NCBI GenBank assembly: GCA_947579665.1
Contig: OX388344.1
Span: 9,232,346-9,296,345 of the forward strand
Origin: Sympetrum striolatum
Taxonomy: Eukaryota > Arthropoda > Insecta > Odonata > Libellulidae
Direction: 5' to 3'
Length of the DNA stretch: 64,000 nt
In this document: piece after piece, positions 46,983 through 56,886 of the stretch
How positions within the stretch are numbered: the stretch's first letter is position 1
Layout: each line of letters begins with the position of its first letter
The notes under the pieces: generated by a model
The model's input: only the letters and a program-made list of their open reading frames with translations
What the model was told of the DNA's origin: nothing
The model's database searches: none
Translations under genes and position numbers: made by a program

Positions 46983-49312
46983 CAGTAGAACCCCGTTTTT
47001 ACGAACCTCAATTTTAGGAAATGACACAGTTTTAGGAACCATTCCGCCGGTCCTGATCTTTGTACATGTAAAATGACCACAGTTTTATGTAAAACCTTAA
47101 TTTCATGTTTTACGAAGTGAGAATCCGGTCCCTAGGAGTGCATGAACCCCGATTTTACGAAGTATTTGAAATGGTTTTGTCGCACTGAGCTCAATACAAT
47201 GGGATGACAATCGCCATAAACAGGAGCAGCTGAATCCAGATCGTCTATGTTGGGAGGGCCCGCAGCCCATGTATTTTAGATGGGAAAATGTGGAAAAATA
47301 CAATATGATTGTAGCGTTTTTTGACGTGCTTACAATGTGGTAAAATCCCTGTGTATGATCATCCATTATTGCAATGCTACCGCTGGTATCGTCATTCTAT
47401 ATATATTTACTTCCGTGTTTTGTCGTCGATGCCTCATTCGAAGTGTAAACATTTGGCATTAAGGAAATGTAAGAGTGAGTATTTAAAAGTCAACAAATTT
47501 TGTAAAAGGTATCAAAACACCTTAACAACATTTTAAAATTTAATGCACATATTTGAGTCACCCCCAGCGATGTTTTCCCCCTAGCGAGCATGGACACCCT
47601 GAAAAATGTTGGTCTCCAAGCGAGGAAAAATTGCATGCATTCAGTCAGAATCACTCTCTGCGCGAGGTGGCTTGTGACATGATATCCCATGTGCCTATCA
47701 GTAAAATAATGGATAAAACATCGCTGACCAAGAAAAAGAGGAAGTCCCTGAGTTTGGTCACCAAAAGGTCGATTATCAAGGAAGTATGTGATCACGGGCA
47801 GACAAAAACAGAAATTGCTCGAAACTATGGCATTTCTTTATCTACATTAGCAACAATTGACAATTCTAGTGAAAAAAGTTTTAGCCATGCAACAGCATCG
47901 TTAAAAACTAAGTACGTCTCATCGCACAGTGGGCTGGAATCTATAAAAGCTGGCCAAAAATAAGAAAGTGGTTTTTTTGAGTGCAGACTTAGAAACTTCA
48001 CATAGTCATGCTTGAATAAATTCTGCATATAGCTGCGAAATCATTTTTGTTGGTTCCCGCACATTACAATTCTACAGGGGGTCAAAGTTGACCAAATTTC
48101 ACAAAAAATGCCGGTCTTCGATTTTTTGCATAATTCTTCAACTTCAAGCCAATCCTAAACCGAAATGAGCAAACTCATTGGGTAAAAAACGATGCAGTGT
48201 TATAAACCTAATCCTTATGCCTCATAATACTGGATTTGAATGATAACAGTTCAATATTTACAATACTTATACAACAAAATGGCAAACCCTTATTTTAAGG
48301 CAAATTTTCACCTTGAGGAAAATAGTAGTGATGTATGTACCACTATGTACACAGTCTAACTTATACCACAATGTTCTTTCAAGATTTCTTAAGAAGAAGC
48401 TGAAATAAAATCCTGCGACGCCGACAAATAAAGCGACTTTTTGATGGCAATGCATGAGCAAGCCGCGCGGCAGAGCGCCACTTTCTAAGACGGACTTGGA
48501 TTTGAGAGGATATGCGGAGATAAATGCTTCTGAATGGTTGTGTTTCAGAAATATCATGTTAAAGCAATGTTACGTTTTATCTTGAGATGAAGAAAAAATA
48601 AGATTTTAAAAGTATTCTCATTTAATCCTTAAAGAAAAAGTGAAATTAGGAGTGAGTTACATTTTCCTTCAAATCTCTCGATAGAGTCATGATTTCTGAA
48701 ATTTCAATTTTTTAAATAAATCCTTGAAGCTATAGATTCTTACTCTTATCTCCTCTTTCGACCTTTAATTGCAAGATGAGTAAGCTCACATCTATCGTTA
48801 TTCCACACAACCTTCTCCTGGGAAGGAGAGCACGCGCCAGAGAGTGCCCTAAAACCGAAGTAAAACTTTTTGAAAGGGATTAGTTTATGACACCCAGCTG
48901 TGTACGTTTAGGGAAAACGATTACCCTTTGTATTGTATTTCCATCAGTTTCATCTCGAAATATTCTTGCAGAGTCAGTTATTTTCTGGCTGTGCTGAAGT
49001 TTCATAAAGTTGTTGTGCTGAAGTTTCATCCTTCATAGAAACTTCAAAAAACAAACAAAAATTGATGATTACTTTAAAATTTAAACAGTTTAGAATTTTC
49101 TCTCAGTTGCATTAAACATTAAACTGGATGTATAATTCATTTTATTGAAATATTCCCTTCCTTTCAATCTCATTTAACTTTATGCACTGTGCTACTGAAC
49201 CTGGATTGATATTGTACAGATTTTGAAAGATAACCTCAAATTTACAAAACCTGAATTTTACAAAGCGCAAATTTTTGGGTCCCTTTGACTTCATAAAATT
49301 GAGGTTCTACAG
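46983..49312 (+). mobile_element. Pogo/Tigger-like DNA transposon, degraded
   Basis: Flanked by TA on both sides (46981-46982 and 49313-49314). The left end starts CAGTAGAACCCC and the right end, inverted, CTGTAGAACCTC; 10 of the first 12 bases match. Further in, both ends share AACCTCAATTTTA-type sequence. Inside, at about 47700-47880, is a recognisable pogo-type HTH region. The DDE domain is not recognisable. The segment 48030-49200 is unlike a transposase and may be later insertions. It lies in a PANK intron, plus orientation, opposite to the gene. Confidence 0.75.
47664..47963 (+). pseudogene. Tigger-like transposase remnant, N-terminal HTH
   Basis: Frame with KKKRKSLSLVTKRSIIKEV, then GQTKTEIARNYGISLSTLATI. 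This matches the layout of the CENP-B/pogo N-terminal DNA-binding domain: basic stretch, KR.II..V helix, then a T..EIA..Y.IS.STL..I helix-turn-helix. The frame ends at a stop after about 90 further residues that do not resemble the second HTH or the DDE core. Not functional. Confidence 0.7.
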
Positions 49313-49904
49313 TATATATATAACACTATTCTGGGCATACTGTGCTGTAGAGGACTACAATTCCAGTGGTAAATGATTAATTACGAATGAATTATTGATT
49401 GAGGTAAACTTAATGATGTATAAAATGGCTGTACTGTTCGACGAAAGCTAATTTCTGGAGTGTCACGATTAAGCTGAATATAGTTAGAATGTATTTGAGA
49501 ATGAAAAAACAGAAAGAATTGAGATGAAGGGAGAGTTTGACATTGATTACAGAAGTGTTCTGAAAAAAAAACTGAAGAGAGATTAGAAATAGGAGAGGAA
49601 AAAGAGGAATGCACTAGGAGATGTGTCTGCACTAATTTGAGCAGCTTTGGTGGTTCATGAGAAATTTATCCCATCCAAAAGCAAACTATCTTTTCGGTGA
49701 CGCCTCCTAACACCAAATAGTGATGCATGGAAGAACTAGCAACCCAAAAAAGGGAATATCATTTAACTGTTTGTGGGTACAAACAATTTGCTTTGTAAAA
49801 TTTTTCGTTGGGTTTTTAATTTTTGACAAATAATAAAATTTTTAAATATAACAAACTAATATGATATTTCTAAAAGGACAAATGTTTTCTGATTAAATAC
49901 TTAC
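49313..49904. other. PANK intron, distal part
   Basis: AT-rich intron sequence between the Tigger end and the exon at 49905. Nothing recognisable. Confidence 0.5.
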
Positions 49905-50018
49905 TTCATGCTCCAGGAAGAGAGCTTTCAGAGTCCCCTTTGACCAATAGTCCATCGCATGTGCCAATAACTTCATGGATATTGGGTTGACTCTAAGGAA
50001 ATTCCCCACAAACACCAC
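49905..50018 (-). CDS. PANK: Pantothenate kinase, penultimate exon
   Basis: Thirty-eight codons, VVFVGNFLR...[11 protein letters not shown]...LKALFLEHE, bounded by the acceptor TTGGACAG and the donor GTAAGT. It is phase 0 at both ends. The segment is near-identical in kind to the animal PANK/fumble C-terminal region, where VVFVGNFLR is strongly conserved. Pantothenate kinase phosphorylates pantothenate with ATP, the first and regulated step of coenzyme A synthesis. The reading frame is intact, so there is no sign of a pseudogene. Confidence 0.95.
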
Positions 50019-50190
50019 CTGTCCAATCAAAATTTCAGATTCATTGAACAGAATTAAAAATAAGTTAAAATAACTTCACACCGAGAATTTTTTTGCTGGA
50101 AATGTTAACACATCCACAAGTTCAACTGGATTATTAAGTGATTAAGAAAAGTTGTACTTTTCCCACAGTGTCCTTGTAAACAAACATTAA

Positions 50191-50429
50191 CCGTTTAGCT
50201 ACGGCGAGCGTGCCGGCACGCTCTCTGGTTCTTTACCGAGGTACGGAGAGCGTGCCAGGAAGCTCATGCCGATCAGTTTTAAATGAGTGGGGGAACGCTT
50301 CTGATACTCGGAAAGGTTTTCCTTTAATTTGCAGTTAACCATGAAGGAAAACAATCTCATTCTCATACATACGGGCAATATCATTATAAATAAGTAAAAA
50401 TTGTCAATATAGCTGCTGTAGTGAAAGGG
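50191..50429. mobile_element. piggyBac-type MITE, 239 bp
   Basis: TTAA target duplications flank it exactly (50187-50190 and 50430-50433). The left end CCGTTTAGCTACGGC and the inverted right end CCCTTTCACTACAGC agree at 11 of 15 positions. Inside the left end there is a GC-rich pair GAGCGTGCCGGCACGCTC, a perfect 18-bp palindrome, and another GAGAGCGTGCC copy near 50247. There is no transposase. TTAA plus a CCC-type TIR is the hallmark of the piggyBac superfamily. It lies in the PANK intron. Confidence 0.8.
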
Positions 50430-50560
50430 TTAAAGAATACACTACTAGTTTGAACCATTGATCATCACCAAATCAAAGCAATTGCTGAAACTTAAAAAAA
50501 CACTACACTGTAGAAAAAGTGCAAAGATTCTTTTGATCTATTTCCAAAAGACATACCATA

Positions 50561-50703
50561 AGGTAAAAGGAGGAAAGGGGGGGAAGGTTAAAGGAAGGGA
50601 GAAGTTAAATGGAGGAAGGGAGAGGGGGGTGAGAAGGTTAAAGAAGGAAGGGGGTGAGAAGGTTAAAGGAGAAGGGCTAAGGGGGAAGGGCTGAAAAAAA
50701 AGA
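50561..50703 (+). repeat. Homopurine tract with 25-bp minisatellite
   Basis: About 140 bp almost entirely A and G on the plus strand, with several runs of three to seven G. Two adjacent copies of GGGTGAGAAGGTTAAAG with AGGA spacers lie at about 50625 and 50650. It could form triplex or G-quadruplex structure. On the PANK transcript strand it is a polypyrimidine tract inside an intron. The apparent 78-codon basic open frame over it is a composition artefact. Confidence 0.85.
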
Positions 50704-51651
50704 AATCAATAAAGATTTTTTGGAGGTATTTATGACAGTTTCTAGCACTCCAAGGTGCTCAATTTTGCACTATAGTTAATATTGATCTTAGAACATCATA
50801 ATAAAATAACTACTATTTCCATATTGAAACTAATGCTTACTAAAATTAGACGACATATTTGTTATTTTTAGAGCATAAATATGTGGTTTTTGTCTTGCTT
50901 AGAAACATTATTCAGTTTTTCTTATATAAATATTGTCTGAATTAATACAGCTTAGTATATAGACCTGTTCATTTAGTTCACTGGGTCCTTCACTATCTAA
51001 TCCTTCAATTTATCAACACTTAGATGTACAGGAGTATTGTTCAGGTAATTGAGATTTTATGCAGCGGATTGTTTGACACTTCCAACAGTACATAATGTGC
51101 TATTATTATCTGTATTACACAACCCTTGAATTTGTTTAAGGCTCTACATTAACACTAAATAACACAATTTAAATTTGTAAGCTCAACAGGATTAAATTAA
51201 CGAAACTTAAACATATAGAGGGTCTTAAGAATAGTTCTATTTAAACATACTAAAATAAATAAAGGATTTTTCTGAATTCTTTGAATTCTACTTATTCATC
51301 CTTACTGTAAAACACCATCACATATAATTGCACACAGAACCTAACTTGACTGACCATATTATATAATTATCATTCACATAATCACAATTGAAATTTTCCT
51401 GAAATTTAAGCAATTATTGCAGATTCAATTACAAAATTTAATTGCTTCAAATATTAAATGATCTTGTATTATACGAATGAAACCTTTCAAAGGTTTGGGT
51501 TACCTTATGGGTTAAAATATTTTCATAGGTTAAGTTTATTTCAAAAGTGATGTAATTGATATCTCTTACAAGGAACATCATGCAGTGAAAAATGCAAACA
51601 TCAATCGATGTAAAAGAAAATGTGCAATAAATACGCACTGAATGTACGCAC
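50704..51651. other. PANK intron between exons
   Basis: AT-rich intron sequence, no recognisable element. It lies between the purine tract and the exon at 51652. Confidence 0.5.
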
Positions 51652-51787
51652 CCTTTCAATCTTTTCATTGAGTGCACACATCCTTGCAATCGAGCCAATG
51701 TTGTTGGTGATTGTGACGAGGGTCGCTTTAGCCAGATCCTCCTTGGACACGGATGCATGCTTCTCCTTGGAATTCATATGACCAAAA
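51652..51787 (-). CDS. PANK: Pantothenate kinase, internal exon
   Basis: The exon is bounded by the acceptor TCCACAG and the donor GTGCGT. The first base completes a Ser codon (AG|T) split across the intron. It then reads [29 protein letters not shown] and [14 protein letters not shown]. Altogether 46 codons including the split one, with no stops. [25 protein letters not shown] is a signature of eukaryotic pantothenate kinases. The next intron upstream (51788-62529) is 10.7 kb, the largest in the window. Confidence 0.95.
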
Positions 51788-52544
51788 CTGTGGACACCAA
51801 TACAATACAATTATTGATATCAAAAAGCCCTTTGATCATGTTATAGCTGAAGGAAGAAAGGTGCAATGCAGAGCTTCGAAGGCTTAGATCACTTGAATTA
51901 ACCTTCAGGAGTTTCACATTTACATAGGTAATATCAAATAAGTAAATTTCATATTAATTACTGTTCTCTAAAAATTAAAGTAACATAATATTACTTAAGA
52001 TTATATATATTTTAAAACATATTAATCAGCATGAAGGAAAGAATTTCAATTTTATGGAAACAACTGTTATTAAGGAAATCTCTGGACTTCCAAGAAACCC
52101 TTTCAACAATTAAACGAGAAACTAAGAGACTAAATAAACTACTACCATTCCAAAATAAAATTATTTTTTCCATAAAATGCATAAACAAATCTCCATCATT
52201 AAAATAATATATGAAATTAAGGGCATTTTGTGACTTTGTTCACAGTGATTTGGACTTACTCCAATTTGGTATGTGGCGATTTGGTTATTCAATGACATTT
52301 AGGTCAAGGAAATTTGTTGTTATTACTGTATAAAATGAAGTAATTATTGTAGTATTTTCATCATTTTTACACAAAAGATATAATGTGTGCACTGGCTGAA
52401 TCAAAGGATGTTATGTGGGAGAGAAAAAGGAATAAAGTGGATGTCAGAAAAATTTTATAGGTATTGTTTATATATTCTTTGCTGGATGCATTATGGAAGT
52501 AGGAAACGGTGAATGAATACGAAACACTTCTACCCATACCGCAG
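51788..52544. other. PANK large intron, nothing recognised
   Basis: AT-rich; no credible coding frame or named repeat seen. Confidence 0.5.
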
Positions 52545-52597
52545 TAACGATTTAATTACAACCACGGTTTTGACACATCGCGTCATCTTCAGGCAAA
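52545..52597 (-). mobile_element. Short Penelope-like 3' (pLTR-type) fragment
   Basis: The minus strand reads CCTGAAGATGACGCGATG, then GTCAAAACCGTGGTTGTAAT. The CTGANGATG ... CGAAACCG.GGT ... AATAAA layout recurs in the better preserved copy at 53581-53640 and is familiar from Penelope-like elements. Here GAAA has decayed to AAAA. Confidence 0.45.
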
Positions 52598-53501
52598 TTA
52601 TACAGGTTATTGTCATTAAACATAATGTTCAGTAAAGCTATTTGTAACTTGTATTGGAAACTCTTCGTGAAGTGGCTTCCTATCACAAAGTCTCGCCTGA
52701 ATCAATTGAAAGTACGAAGGATAATTATCGAAAGAAAAGAAGAGCATTGCTAAAATATAGTGATCTGGTGAATTCAAAGATGTGCAAAGAAATCAATAAA
52801 AAACAAAATCAGTTAATACAAAATTAAAATGGAAACAATGAAGTTTCATTTTGAAAGGCATAATTAGCACGTTTATATGTTTGAAGTAGGTGAAGAGAAT
52901 TTGTATTCATTAATTTGATTGACTGTATATGATCTTGCAAACCTAAGATTTGAGACAAAGATTTGTTTTCTTAATAAATTTAGAGAAAGTAGATTTTCAG
53001 ACGATTTAGCTGATATTGTGCCCTCTTTGACCACTCAGAAGAAGATCCTTAAAATAGAACAAGGCGCTTCAAAAATTCAATCATTCAAAAAAGGAGTGAA
53101 AAATTGGGTTTAAAGCGCACGCTTCCTTGTGCGAAGTAAAATTTCATCATGAAGTTCTTTCATAAATATCAATATTATCATCAACATGCTTACATAATGC
53201 GAACAATCATTACTTGTATATATATCCGCACAAACACAGTTCATTGCATCAAAGAGCAGAGGGGTGTTAACATAGGTCTTCTTCTTCAAGCTACGAAGGC
53301 TTCAACATTATCTCTGGCCAAATAGTGCAGTATATACACCAACCGGCAGTAGGATAACCTGGTGAATTATTGTCCTAACCCCCCAAATACAAGCACAATT
53401 TTCATGATGAGCCATTTTAATGGAAATTTATCCGGACATAAAAGCACCACCGATTTGGATGTCCGGGAGGTGGTGGTCAAAGAGGTGCATCATGAAGAAA
53501 A
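52598..53501. other. PANK large intron, nothing recognised
   Basis: Contains a 64-codon frame at 52919-53113 that I cannot relate to any family. The segment may be decayed Penelope-like sequence, because it lies between two Penelope-like ends. Confidence 0.4.
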
Positions 53502-53669
53502 GAAAAAATCAGGTAGACGGGGTTGTACTTTTTCAGTTTTATTTCAAGACCACCGGTTTCAGCGTGTGTGATTTCAGAGTGATCGCCTGATGATGGGGAT
53601 CACTCGCTGAAACCGGTGGTCTTGAAATAAAACTGTGAAAAAGTACAACCCCGTCTACCTGATTTTTTC
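53502..53669. repeat. Long inverted repeat of a Penelope-like end, with CTGATGA...GAAA loop
   Basis: The left arm 53502-53564 and right arm 53605-53669 are reverse complements over about 62 bp, except for a 2-nt insertion in the right arm. They include CGCTGAAACCGGTGGTC and GTACAACCCCGTCTACC. The 40-nt centre contains CTGATGATG and GATCACTC/GAGTGATC. This is two copies of the same element end facing each other. CTGATGA and GAAA are the two conserved core boxes of hammerhead ribozymes, which Penelope-like elements are known to carry. Whether the stems are complete here is not established. Confidence 0.8.
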
Positions 53670-53724
53670 GAAGATGGAGTTCCACAAAACTACGCCTTCC
53701 TCCGTGGATTTTATGAAGAAAAGA

Positions 53725-53780
53725 ATTATTATTATTATTAGGCAAGATTGAGCCTAAAAAGTCTCCTCTTCCATCTAACC
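53725..53780 (-). mobile_element. Truncated LINE 3' end (minus strand)
   Basis: The reverse complement reads GGTTAGATGGAAGAGGAGAC, then TTTTTAGGCTC, AATCTTGCC and (TAA)n. It is a diverged copy of the tail of the LINE at 25452-28411, with one hairpin arm mutated (AGTCTC to AGGCTC). Confidence 0.75.
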
Positions 53781-53795
53781 TGTGAAATTACTACC

Positions 53796-53905
53796 CTGCA
53801 ATTCACAATCTACAACTGCCGCAGCTTGAAGAGAGAAGAACAATTGCTGGAACTACTCAATGAAGCAGAGAATTTAAAATAGGAAGTCATCGGTTACAAC
53901 ATTTC
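53796..53905 (+). pseudogene. LINE endonuclease N-terminal remnant
   Basis: A frame reads LQFTIYNCRSLKREEQLLEL, then NEAENLK, a stop, and EVIGYN. The spacing of (I/T)YN.RSL to the EVIG segment matches the start of the APE-type endonuclease of RTE/CR1-like LINEs. An in-frame stop and a missing Glu after EVIG show decay. Confidence 0.5.
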
Positions 53906-54862
53906 CCTTCCCAAAAAGATATTCCCGTAACCTCTCCTTCCTCTTCCCCTCCAACCCTTCAAGACATTTAAACAGCTTAACATTATTTTCTGTAATAGAA
54001 GTTTCTACTATGGTAGCGTTACTGGTCGTAAGTAAAATAAAAGTGTGGAAAATTTACAAGAGTCATTTCTTCATTAACCCTTTACCAGTGAGGGGTAAAT
54101 AAGTGAAACTGCCTGCTTAACACTTGTTGTACACAAACTCTCGCAACTCACCGCAATTATTTCTTAGTGAAACAAATTTTTGGCAAACCTAATTAACATA
54201 GATATCATACAAAACAAATTTCATCACAAAATAGAAATGTGGCTTAAAGTATTGTAGTATAAGTATTATGTTTTCATAACGAAGGTTAAATAATAAATAT
54301 TTTCATATCTTTAAAATAAGTTATAAAATAAGAATCATATTTATCCTTCACAAATTGTATTAATTTCTTCACATGTATTTTTATTTTACCAAAATTTAAT
54401 TAATTTAATTTAAAAATTGAATGTTTTTTGTTTACAAATGAAGATAAATAAGCACATCATGGTTTAGTTTTGTTAATATATAATCATTATGATCTGACTT
54501 AGCATTAGTAGTTAATGGAAGTTACCATTATTTCTATAATAAATTTTTTATACCATTGATTTTCTGTTTTGTAATGCTTTTGTATTTGTGTAGCCTGAAT
54601 GATATCAACGAAAGAAACTTGTTGAATAGTTAAGCAGAGGCAAGATGTTGACATGGCAGAAACAATTCTAGCATCTTAATCTTGTGTGGTAAATATTCCT
54701 TATGCTATCTTACAGATATGCATACCATAGTTTTTCTTCCCATAAAATAGAGCTCATCTTTTGGGACAACTTATATGCTGAACATTAAATCCTGGAATTC
54801 ACCTCAAAATTTTAGGGGTTGACTTATATGCCTTAACCACCTAATAACCAATATATATATAG
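53906..54862. other. PANK large intron, nothing recognised
   Basis: AT-rich intron sequence. TTAACCCTTTACCAGTGAGG near 54076 resembles one piggyBac-type end, but no partner end is found. Confidence 0.4.
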
Positions 54863-54921
54863 AATAAGGGTTAGGTGTAAGAAGAGACTTGATAGTCTCA
54901 ATCTTGCCCTGAATTAAGTCC

Positions 54922-54952
<31 letters not shown>
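54863..54952 (+). mobile_element. Truncated LINE 3' end with (TTA)n tail
   Basis: GGGTTAGGTGTAAGAAGAGA, the hairpin GAGACT-TGAT-AGTCTC (54884-54899), CAATCTTGCCCTGAATTAAG and TTA repeats. It is the same ending as the LINE at 25452-28411, with the loop changed from TTCT to TGAT. Only about 90 bp of the element is present. Confidence 0.85.
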
Positions 54953-54953
<1 letters not shown>

Positions 54954-56452
54954 ATGCCAGCATACACGGTAAATACCAATAGCAAGATAATTGAATAGAA
55001 ATTCTTATTTTGGTCGTAGAATATCGTATTCCTGTCAAAATTGAGAGAATTCAGACAATATTGACAAAACATTTGTATAATTTTGAGGGCAAAAACAATT
55101 CCCTAATGACAAAGGTGATTTTTGGACTCTCATATGAATCTATGGGAAATATGGGCTCATAAGAATTGTATTGGGAAGAGGAGCTGACATTTTATAGCAA
55201 TAAAACCATGAGTAAACTTTGGAAATTAAAATTCAACTATCTATTTTTATAAAAAATATCATCGCTTTCTATAATGAAGGTTTAAAATTTGGCTTTGTGA
55301 ATGAAAATTAAAAAGATATTATGTTTTTGTTCTCTTAAACTTGAAAAATTTTGCTGACAAAATCAGTTGAAAGGCAACAATGTACACAAACGTGCTATTA
55401 TTCTAGCAAAAAAAAAACTCTATTATAACAGTTAACAAGCACTATTTGTGTCAACAGAAAATACGCTTTAACATTAGAAAAGATCAATAGATAGCCACAA
55501 CATATATTTTGTTATAATTCCATAATTTTTGACAGGATAATCAACTAGCTTATATATAATATTTGTTGCAAATACATTAAATGAAATATTTCACATCAAA
55601 CCATTGATAGGAATTTTTTAGGCAGACAGTTTTTAAACAAGGTCAATTGTACGTCACAGTAAGTAGAGTTTAATCATTCAATGATTTGAGATTTTATATT
55701 TCTGAATATAAAGCCAAGGGCATTTAGCAAATGAGGAAAGAGTTTTTACAAAAAAAAATTTACACAGAAGTTCTGAATCATTTAATTCACTTCCAAACTA
55801 TTTAAGCGCAATGAACAAAATATGAATAAATATGAGACATGTGTTTTTTAATGTATTATTTATTTAAAATTTACATAAATAGAATAATTCAAAATATCCT
55901 TGTAGCCTTGGCACAACCTGGTCAGTATGGCAATAAAAAGGAGGTGTCAAAAAATGCGTTATTGTGTTTTAAATAAGGCTTGGCCAAGCTAAGCCTCATT
56001 TCTCCTATTTTTCGTTTATTTTACATTTATGCATAGAAAAAATTATACAAGTATCTTAAAAAATTGAAAATTAATCAAATACAGGATATATCTTATACTT
56101 CTATAAATGTCAAGTCTCATTTTTATTAGCGTTTATTTGATCCAACAATAACATGGGAAAGCTAAAATTGGCAATAAATTGTATCAAAAAATAAATAAAA
56201 TTAAACGCTTTAACTGTTTTTTTTTCAATTGTTACTAACATTGTATTTTAAATTTTGTAGATATTGAAGGAATTAAGGCAAACAACACATCCTAATGACG
56301 TATATGTGCACGCTGACGTAACAGAACAACATTTAATACATTATAATCAATGATTATAGAGATATACTATTTGAAAAAAGTACCTCAATAATGTTCTAAC
56401 AAAAATGTAAAGAATTGCGGTCAAATTTCGACCTCGGGCGATCAGTAGAATA
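54953..56452. other. PANK large intron, nothing recognised
   Basis: AT-rich intron sequence without recognisable genes or element ends. Confidence 0.5.
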
Positions 56453-56499
56453 TACAAGGTGTGGCTATTAAATAACAAGACTGACACTGTAAAACATTT

Positions 56500-56880
56500 T
56501 ATTTTGATTTCATACATATTTACTTATTATCAACTTCAATATACATCCCCTCTGTATCCCTAAAACGCTCCTTACCAATCTTTCATTGTTCGAAATAGTG
56601 CAGGAAGTCTTCTTCTGTCAGTTCCTTCACGACACATGCTGCTTTCTCTTTCATGGACTCAAATCTTGTTCCTTTTAATGTAGATTTCCACTTAGGAAAC
56701 AGAAATTGCACAGTGCAAGATCCGGTGGTCTAACACTGGGATGCTGTACTTGCTTAGAAACCTCTTGACAGACAACGCGGAATGAACGCACATTGTCTTG
56801 ATAGAGAACCCATGACTTGTCCTTCCACTATTCAGGTCGTTTTTTCCTTATTCTGTCACCGAGTTCAACGAGACGTGAAG
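56500..56880 (-). pseudogene. Mariner transposase, C-terminal part
   Basis: Reading minus from the Tigger border: a decayed catalytic segment, then FLFPKWKSTLKGTRFES-like sequence (one frameshift), MKEKAACVVKELTEEDFLHY, FEQ, a stop in place of Trp, KIGKERFRDTEGMYIEVDNK and a stop. The last DD34D Asp region (normally SPDLAPCDFFLFP) has decayed to an unrecognisable LHCAIS-type reading. Confidence 0.82.
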
Positions 56881-56886
56881 GTAGTA

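Noticed and set aside
48267..48557. 96-codon minus-strand frame inside the first Tigger
   Set aside because: No similarity to transposase or other known domain; probably chance frame in decayed sequence.
50458..50694. Gly/Lys-rich 78-codon frame
   Set aside because: Covers the homopurine tract; no protein character beyond GGA/AAG codons.
54066..54110. A second piggyBac-type end (TTAACCCTTTACCAGTGAGG)
   Set aside because: No inverted partner followed by TTAA was found within the next 800 bp.
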